DNA from: Paenisporosarcina sp049671445
GTDB lineage: Bacteria; Bacillota; Bacilli; Bacillales_A; Planococcaceae
Assembly (NCBI RefSeq): GCF_049671445.1
Contig: NZ_JBATUX010000131.1
Span: 1 to 9,858 of the forward strand
Direction of reading: 5' to 3'
Length of the DNA stretch: 9,858 nt
Each line of letters opens with the position of its first letter. The first letter of the stretch is position 1. Below are positions 6,037-9,858 of this stretch, one piece after another. Under the pieces are notes generated by a model. That model was not told where the DNA came from. It ran no database searches and worked only from the letters and a program-made list of their open reading frames with translations. The position numbers and the translations under genes are program-made.

Positions 6037-7215
6037 TCACTTTTCATCAAACGAAAGATCTTTTATGAAGGTGGTCATATGGTTTTGTACGCTCTCATAG
6101 TAGCTTAGATAATTAGGTAAATAAGATTCATTTAATTGAACCATTGGGATGATTTTAAAATTGCGTTTATTTTCATGGTAGCCATAAGTAGGTACGAAAC
6201 TTGGATTACTTAATGAAATGACTGATTTCCCCGAGGAAGCAGTTTTGGTTATTTCTACTCCGCCAATCCCACCAGTTAGTCTCTCTAATCCTTCTTGCGC
6301 TGATAAAAAATTCCCCAAACTATACATAACGAATGTTCTCGAACCATCAACACGTTCAATCCAATCTACTGGTTGTAAGACATGTGGATGATGACCAATA
6401 ATGATATCAACGCCCATATCCGAAAGTTCATTAGCTAAATCAAGTTGCATTTGATTTGGTACTGTTTCGTATTCATTTCCCCAATGCATGGAAACCACCA
6501 CCACATCTGAGAGAGCTTTAGCTTTTTCAACATCTTGTTTAATTAATGACAAGTCAATCAAGTTGATTAAATAAGGTTTATCTTCAGGCACAGGTAACCC
6601 ATTCGTGCCATAGCTATAGGATAGAAAGGAAAAGCTAATTCCATTTTTAATAACCGTTCGAATATCCTCACGATCTTCCTCAGACTTAAATGCTCCTGTA
6701 TAAGTCATCCCAATACTGTCCCAATAATTAAGAGCGTTAACGATACCCTTTTCACCTTTGTCTAAAGTGTGGTTATTAGCAATCGTTACAATATCGATTC
6801 CTGAATCTTTTAAAGCATCCCCAATTTCATAAGGACTGTTAAACAACGGATAGCCGGAGAGACCAAGCTCTGCTCCACCAATCATGGTTTCTTGGTTCGC
6901 AACGGCAATATCTGCTTCTTCTAAAAAGGGCTTCACTTTCGTAAACATAGAAGAGAAATCATATCCGCCTTGAGGAGTCGCAGCATCATGATAAACAGGT
7001 TGGTGTATCAGGATATCGCCAATGGCTACGAGTTTTACGCTTGTTACAATTGGTTTTGTTAAAGACGTGTCTACTGGAATCGGTTTTTCTTTAGGTTGAT
7101 CAATTTCCGTTGCTTCCACTACAGGTATAGGTTCAAGGGGCATTTCGTTTGCCGGTAACCTAGAACAACTGACAAGTAGTAACGAAAATGTAATTAACAT
7201 GATGAGTTTTTTCAT
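6037..7215 (-). CDS. CapA-family lipoprotein (PGA_cap metallophosphatase-like fold)
   Basis: This 392-residue protein begins with a lipoprotein signal, MKKLIMLITFSLLLVSC, with lipobox LVSC (C17). A Pro/Glu-rich linker to about residue 58 would let it stand off the outer face of the membrane. The CapA domain then shows the family's metal-site motifs in order: GDILIHQ (D67, H71), NQE (108-110), NNH (147-149), MHWG (243-246), GHHPH (274-278) and YSLGNF (298-303). All expected His, Asp and Asn residues are present, so it should be active. CapA/PgsA proteins take part in making or anchoring poly-gamma-glutamate in Bacillus anthracis and B. subtilis, but many paralogues, like this one, stand apart from capB/capC and have no proven substrate. 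No cap/pgs partner is in the window. GGAGG lies just upstream of ATG 7215 at good spacing. A terminator-like hairpin lies in its leader. Confidence 0.92.
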   Translation of the reverse strand: MKKLIMLITFSLLLVSCSRLPANEMPLEPIPVVEATEIDQPKEKPIPVDTSLTKPIVTSVKLVAIGDILIHQPVYHDAATPQGGYDFSSMFTKVKPFLEEADIAVANQETMIGGAELGLSGYPLFNSPYEIGDALKDSGIDIVTIANNHTLDKGEKGIVNALNYWDSIGMTYTGAFKSEEDREDIRTVIKNGISFSFLSYSYGTNGLPVPEDKPYLINLIDLSLIKQDVEKAKALSDVVVVSMHWGNEYETVPNQMQLDLANELSDMGVDIIIGHHPHVLQPVDWIERVDGSRTFVMYSLGNFLSAQEGLERLTGGIGGVEITKTASSGKSVISLSNPSFVPTYGYHENKRNFKIIPMVQLNESYLPNYLSYYESVQNHMTTFIKDLSFDEK

Positions 7216-7249
7216 TTTTTTCCTCCAACATATTCTTTTGCAACGAGTT

Positions 7250-7280
7250 AAAAAGACTGCAGCAAGTGTGTACAGTCTTT
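7250..7280 (-). terminator. Terminator-like hairpin in the leader of the CapA-like gene
   Basis: Read on the minus strand, AAAGACTG (7280-7273) pairs with CAGTCTTT (7259-7252) and is followed by a T-run (complement of 7254-7250). It lies about 35 bp before the ATG at 7215. Either it stops an upstream leftward transcript or it is an attenuator for the CapA-like gene. There are no Ts on the plus side, so it acts leftward only. Confidence 0.5.
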
Positions 7281-7595
7281 ACAAATATAACGACTCTAAA
7301 ACGTTTGAAGCATGGAGGACTGATTTTAGAGAAAGTTGTCATGTTTTTACTCGAATTCATTCCTTGAAAGGGTAGTGATTTTGTTGAAAAAACGCAATAT
7401 ATGGGAATGTGTGAAATCGGGTAAGTAATAAAATAAACATATAACTATCATATACAAAACTTTACAATATTGCACTGCTAATAGTTAATTAATACAATAT
7501 AATGTGTCGAAAAAATAAATTAGACACTATATATTGATTTGTTAACATGGGCGTTATATAATTAATTTGAAAATATATGGGAACTCACTTCATGA

Positions 7596-7611
7596 AATTA
7601 ACATGTTAATT
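7596..7611. promoter_or_regulatory. Perfect 16-bp palindrome, candidate operator
   Basis: AATTAACATGTTAATT is fully self-complementary. The half-site TTAACATG occurs again at 7542-7549, 56 bp upstream in the same direction. The site lies about 160 bp before the Spo0E-like gene. A dimeric regulator could bind it, but AT-rich DNA produces such palindromes fairly easily. Confidence 0.35.
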
Positions 7612-7768
7612 GAAGCAAAACCACATCGATTTCAATCATTTTTTAGTAAGCGTTTCATATAAAGAGAATTCCACTGGAGTGGTTCGTTGCTTGGCCCTGA
7701 AATAAAAGGTGTTTTTTAGATGATTGATAAAGCGATACGCAACTAAAAATCATAAGGGTGTGGGGGAA

Positions 7769-7954
7769 ATGAATATGCAAACACTTGGAAAGAAAAATGT
7801 TACGTTAAAGCAAATAAATAGCAAAAAACAAGAGATGTATAAAAAAGCCAAAAATTTTGGCATGACTCATCCACTAGTGGTCGCATGCAGCCAAGAGTTA
7901 GATCTTTTATTAAACCAGTATCAAGGATTTCACCAATACGAATATGTTGGTTGA
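7769..7954 (+). CDS. Spo0E-family aspartyl-phosphate phosphatase
   Basis: This small protein has 61 residues from ATG 7769, or 59 from ATG 7775. The family signature SQELD (residues 41-45) is followed by LLLNQYQ. It is preceded by the first helix, INSKKQEMYKKAKNFGMTHPLVVAC, giving the two-helix hairpin expected of Spo0E/YisI/YnzD proteins. These remove the phosphate from Spo0A~P and so hold back entry into sporulation. The start is ambiguous: AAGGGTG (7754-7760) serves 7769, and GGGGGA (7762-7767) serves 7775. The open frame reaches further upstream only through a TTG without a ribosome site. The gene stands alone, with a strong terminator directly after its stop. Which response regulator it acts on cannot be told from sequence. 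Confidence 0.88.
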   Translation: MNMQTLGKKNVTLKQINSKKQEMYKKAKNFGMTHPLVVACSQELDLLLNQYQGFHQYEYVG

Positions 7955-7958
7955 ATAA

Positions 7959-8004
7959 ATAAAAGCAGAAAAATCGGCTACTTTAACGATTTTCCTGCTT
8001 TTAT
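7959..8004. terminator. Strong hairpin terminator of the Spo0E-like gene
   Basis: ATAAAAGCAGAAAAATCG (7959-7976) pairs with CGATTTTCCTGCTTTTAT (7987-8004) over 18 positions with a single mismatch and a 10-base loop. The stem ends in A/T runs on both sides, so it can work in both directions. Confidence 0.85.
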
Positions 8005-8017
8005 TATGGATGAATTT

Positions 8018-8096
8018 ATAAGAATGATAGAAAAATGGGAAAATTAACATTTTTTATGACAAAGCATCTAGAAGTTTCATTCTTATCATATATAAT
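8018..8096 (+). promoter_or_regulatory. Promoter region of the YiaA/B-like gene with a 10-bp inverted repeat
   Basis: TATAAT at 8091-8096 is a perfect sigma-A -10 element, but I find no good -35 at 16-18 bases. A spaced inverted repeat, ATAAGAATGA (8018-8027) and TCATTCTTAT (8077-8086), ends just upstream of it, so a bound protein could act as activator or block the polymerase. Confidence 0.35.
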
Positions 8097-8129
8097 TAGA
8101 AGTAAATAAAGAGAAAAGAAGGGGTCGCC

Positions 8130-8414
8130 ATGTTTCCAACTAAATACAGAAGACGCAATACCGTGGCATTTACTGTGCTCGCATATTTTACTTTCGTTGC
8201 AGGAGTGGTTATGTTTTCAATCGGTCTTTACAATGCGGAAAATTTACAACTGAACGAAAAAGGATATTACATCGCAGTGATGATTTTAGTGGCAGTTGGA
8301 GCCATCCTCACACAAAAAGTGACACGTGACAATGCCGAAGACGACGATATTCTTGCAGAACAAGAGCGTCATTTGAACAACTTAAGAACTCCAGTTAATT
8401 CGAAGGAATCATAA
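8130..8414 (+). CDS. YiaA/YiaB-like two-helix membrane protein
   Basis: The product has 94 residues and two hydrophobic helices, about 11-33 and 46-64. The opening RRRNTVAFTVLAYFTFVAG, and the KVTRDNAEDDD after the second helix, fit the yiaAB two-helix domain (RNT-AFT start and K-x-x-RD end). A charged tail of about 27 residues should be cytoplasmic. The domain is common in bacterial inner membranes and its function is unknown. ATG 8130 follows AAGGGG (8119-8124) at good spacing. It is a single-gene unit between two terminators. Confidence 0.82.
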   Translation: MFPTKYRRRNTVAFTVLAYFTFVAGVVMFSIGLYNAENLQLNEKGYYIAVMILVAVGAILTQKVTRDNAEDDDILAEQERHLNNLRTPVNSKES

Positions 8415-8434
8415 AAGAGCATATGAGTTTCATC

Positions 8435-8480
8435 AAAAAAGACAAGATGCAGATGCTGATTCTGCGATCCTGTCTTTTTT
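8435..8480. terminator. Strong hairpin terminator of the YiaA/B-like gene
   Basis: AAAAAAGACA (8435-8444) pairs with TGTCTTTTTT (8471-8480). The inner GAT and CAGA pair with ATC and TCTG around a TGCTGA loop. It is symmetrical with A/T runs on both sides. Confidence 0.88.
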
Positions 8481-8552
8481 TTCATGGATTAATGCTTTTG
8501 GAAGGCTACCCAAACCCTTTTCTATTGGTGCCACCATGTACTGGGTGTTCCA

Positions 8553-8669
8553 TATTTTTACTATTACAACTAAACTCGTGATTTTTACTACTAAAGCGGA
8601 AAAAATTACAACTAAATCTCCATTTTTATAACTAAACACGCAAAAATTACAACTAAATCGAAAATGACA
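8553..8669. repeat. Array 2: five direct repeats at 20-21-bp period, same family as array 1
   Basis: Units start at 8564 (TTACAACTAAA), 8585 (TTACTACTAAA), 8606, 8626 (TTATAACTAAA) and 8647. Four of the five starts keep the 21-bp step; the third-to-fourth step is 20 because of a one-base loss in the spacer. The order and type of spacers mirror array 1: a TGATTTTT spacer, an A-run spacer, a CCATTTTT spacer and a CAC-containing spacer. Both arrays begin with TTTTACTATTACAAC, and both end in a GAAAATGA-like sequence. They are therefore two diverged copies of one element of about 115 bp in the same orientation. The minus-strand frame reading through the array (LVVIF, LVVKI, LVVIV) is a by-product of a period divisible by three and not a gene. 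The remaining bases, 8481-8552 and 8670-8776, hold no gene. Confidence 0.85.
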
Positions 8670-8776
8670 CTTTAAAGGGTGTGCTTTTGACAACTTTATT
8701 ATCACTACTAGGTATAAAAACTAGTTTCTCTATACATACTTGAACTATCAATCATTTTTACGGAGGAGAGATCACA

Positions 8777-9145
8777 TTGAATAAAGTAGAGTTTAAAAAG
8801 AATTTTGATATTGGTTATGAAGAAATCGTGTTTTCAGCTAACCACGATGAAACGACGATTCGAATCAAAAACAATTACTCAGTGCCTTCTTCAATGGTAA
8901 CCTCCTCTATTAGCCAGATAGAAGGAACATTGTTTGAAGAGAAAAGATGGGGCTTTATCTTTTCGGAACTCGTAGAAATTGAATCTGGTATGAACGAAGA
9001 AGTTCATATTGAATTAGGTCGATTTATAGTTGATGAAGAGAATTTTGATGAAAGTGCCTTTATTAAACATTTAATCAACCAAGTAACGAATAAAATTTTG
9101 TACTCGGATTATTTTACCGTGCTAAAAAAAATAACCGTTCATTGA
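8777..9145 (+). CDS. Protein of unknown function (122 aa), TTG start
   Basis: The TTG at 8777 is preceded by CGGAGGAGAG at 8761-8770, the strongest ribosome site in the window, at suitable spacing; the next in-frame ATG lies about 40 codons in. The product is acidic and soluble, with no signal peptide or membrane helix and no cysteine. It appears to be mostly beta strands (EEIVFSANHDETTIRIKNNY, RWGFIFSELVEIES) and ends with one helix and a short basic strand (VLKKITVH). I do not recognise the family. An ACTAG/CTAGT dyad around GTATAAAAA lies at 8707-8725 in the leader, and TTGACA at 8687-8692 is a possible -35, but the TATAAA that follows is 20 bases away, too far for a normal promoter. Array 2 ends about 110 bp upstream, so it could affect this gene. 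Confidence 0.75.
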   Translation: MNKVEFKKNFDIGYEEIVFSANHDETTIRIKNNYSVPSSMVTSSISQIEGTLFEEKRWGFIFSELVEIESGMNEEVHIELGRFIVDEENFDESAFIKHLINQVTNKILYSDYFTVLKKITVH

Positions 9146-9255
9146 AGTTTAAAGACTATGTAAGAGAGAATATAGAATGCAAAAAAACCGTCTCAAAACA
9201 TTTACTATGATTTCCGGTGAGTTTTAGAAAGCACCGTACTGCAACATTAAAAAGA

Positions 9256-9298
9256 AGTAAGAGGACTGATGTGCTTTTGACACATCAGTCCTCTTACT
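9256..9298. terminator. Perfect 18-bp hairpin terminator between convergent genes
   Basis: AGTAAGAGGACTGATGTG (9256-9273) pairs without mismatch with 9281-9298 around a 7-base loop. The minus strand continues into CTTTTT, so it best serves the leftward partial gene that ends at 9357. The plus side continues ATTTC and may also stop the rightward gene ending at 9145. Confidence 0.85.
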
Positions 9299-9356
9299 AT
9301 TTCATGTAATCCTACAGCAATGATGCTTCTATTGTAGCCATACAACCTTAGGAAGG

Positions 9357-9858
9357 CTATTCAATTTCTATTGCAGTCAGAATTTCTTCTATGCTTTCTA
9401 TCGGTATACTGGATATCAAGCCTTCAACGGTAAGTAAATTGTTTTGGTGAGTGAAATATGCTTTATAATACAATCCGTTACTGTATAGAAAGATTTTCCT
9501 ATCGTTAATTTCCACTTCTTTTTCTAATGTGTATGTTCGTTGTATTTGTTCAATTATGTGCTGATTTCCATTTTCACTAAAGTGTTGTGTCACGGATATA
9601 TCATTCGTATTAATTGGTGATGAATAACTAAAAATCACCATAAAAGAAGTATCATTTTTTTCCGCAGTGACAAAGGGAGATTTATTGTTTTTTAAGAAGT
9701 CGACCTTTTCATGTAAGTCTAAAGGTAATAATATGGGTTGCTGTATCTCAGACAATTCAGCACTCTCCATCATAACCTCTTCATATTTTACTAAATTAAT
9801 TTTTTGAACGGGTTTTTCTGTATCGACCATGTTGGCGATTTCTAGTAGCTGTTCCTCT
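9357..9858 (-). CDS. Partial protein, DUF4367-like C-terminal domain, cut by right window edge
   Basis: The frame gives 157 residues from the ATG at 9830, but it stays open to the window edge (upstream residues EEQLLEIAN). That ATG also has no ribosome site, so the true start probably lies outside. The C-terminal region has strands and a closing helix: FMVIFSYSSPINTNDISVTQ, RKIFLYSNGLYYKAYF, LLTVEGLISS and IPIESIEEILTAIEIE. The pattern of a self-reported beta domain ending in 'V-G-ISS-IPIESIEEILTAI' resembles the extracellular DUF4367 domain often found at the end of anti-sigma-factor-like membrane proteins. If so, an N-terminal helix and membrane segment should lie to the right, beside a sigma-factor gene. 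This is inference; the family match is not certain. Confidence 0.6.
   Translation of the reverse strand, partial: EEQLLEIANMVDTEKPVQKINLVKYEEVMMESAELSEIQQPILLPLDLHEKVDFLKNNKSPFVTAEKNDTSFMVIFSYSSPINTNDISVTQHFSENGNQHIIEQIQRTYTLEKEVEINDRKIFLYSNGLYYKAYFTHQNNLLTVEGLISSIPIESIEEILTAIEIE

Larger units (their letters stand above)
7216..7768. other. 553-bp AT-rich region without a convincing gene
   Basis: This stretch separates the leftward CapA-like gene from the rightward Spo0E-like gene, so it should hold both promoters. Apart from the leader hairpin and the palindrome listed separately, I see TACAAT at 7492-7497 with TTGCAC 17 bases upstream, a weak rightward sigma-A candidate. I also see a GTGTC/GACAC dyad at 7503-7529 and a CCACTGGAGTGG dyad near 7671. 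Short start-codon ORFs here lack good ribosome sites. Confidence 0.5.

Noticed and set aside
7160..7360. Minus-strand 66-codon ORF overlapping the start of the CapA-like gene
   Set aside because: It overlaps a well-supported gene in another frame and spans the leader hairpin; composition looks non-coding.
7375..7428. Short peptide ORF (GTG or TTG start, ending VKSGK)
   Set aside because: Start choice and ribosome site are poor and the length can arise by chance.
8433..8705. Minus-strand ORF of 90 codons over array 2
   Set aside because: It runs through the YiaA/B terminator and the repeats. Its periodic LVV pattern comes from a 21-bp (7-codon) repeat, and it has no ribosome site.
9170..9240. 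Possible hairpin beginning AAAACCGTCTCAAAAC
   Set aside because: The right arm (GGTGAGTTTTAG) does not pair properly; at most it is an eroded terminator.
8680..9282. 13-bp match TGTGCTTTTGACA at 8680-8692 and 9270-9282
   Set aside because: About one 13-bp match is expected by chance in a window of this size, and the second copy is just the loop and stem edge of a terminator.

Overview
The window looks like chromosome from a low-GC, endospore-forming member of the Bacillales (Firmicutes), probably near Planococcaceae/Bacillaceae such as Sporosarcina, Psychrobacillus or Lysinibacillus. That placement is inference from four things: AGGAGG-type ribosome binding sites, U-rich hairpin terminators, a Spo0E-family phosphatase, and a Bacillus-type NHEJ pair (Ku plus a LigD with only ligase and polymerase domains). 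No rRNA, tRNA, CRISPR array, transposase or phage gene is visible.

Layout. 1-329: C-terminal end of a secreted subtilisin-like protease, then a terminator and a GC-rich structured intergenic repeat (411-530). 786-2088: two overlapping membrane-protein genes, a DUF2243 protein and a CtaG-type cytochrome oxidase assembly protein. 2089-2498: gene-free, with an array of five 11-bp repeats at an exact 21-bp period. 2499-5615: the NHEJ locus, with ligD leftward and ku rightward from a 64-bp shared control region. A small acidic ORF lies downstream of ligD behind a near-perfect sigma-G-type promoter, and a weaker sigma-G-like match sits in front of ku. 5739-6032: small protein of unknown function. 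6037-7215: leftward CapA-family lipoprotein. 7216-7768: AT-rich stretch without a convincing gene, holding a leader hairpin and a 16-bp palindrome. 7769-8414: Spo0E-like protein and a YiaA/YiaB-like membrane protein, each with its own terminator. 8415-8776: a second copy of the 21-bp-period array in the same orientation. 8777-9145: unknown 122-aa protein with a TTG start. 9357 to the right edge: leftward partial protein resembling the DUF4367 domain.

How it fits together. Ku binds broken DNA ends and recruits LigD, which fills in and seals them. In Bacillus subtilis this pair is made in the forespore under sigma-G and protects the spore genome; the promoter-like motifs here suggest the same timing. 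DUF2243 and CtaG probably work in respiratory oxidase assembly. The other genes are single units separated by hairpin terminators.

The least explained structure is the pair of 21-bp-period arrays about 6.4 kb apart. They share the repeat core, part of the spacers and parts of both flanks, and no nearby gene explains them. The right edge of the second array reads TGTCATTTTC on the minus strand, which recalls the ends of Tn5053/Tn402-type transposons, but no second end or transposase is present.
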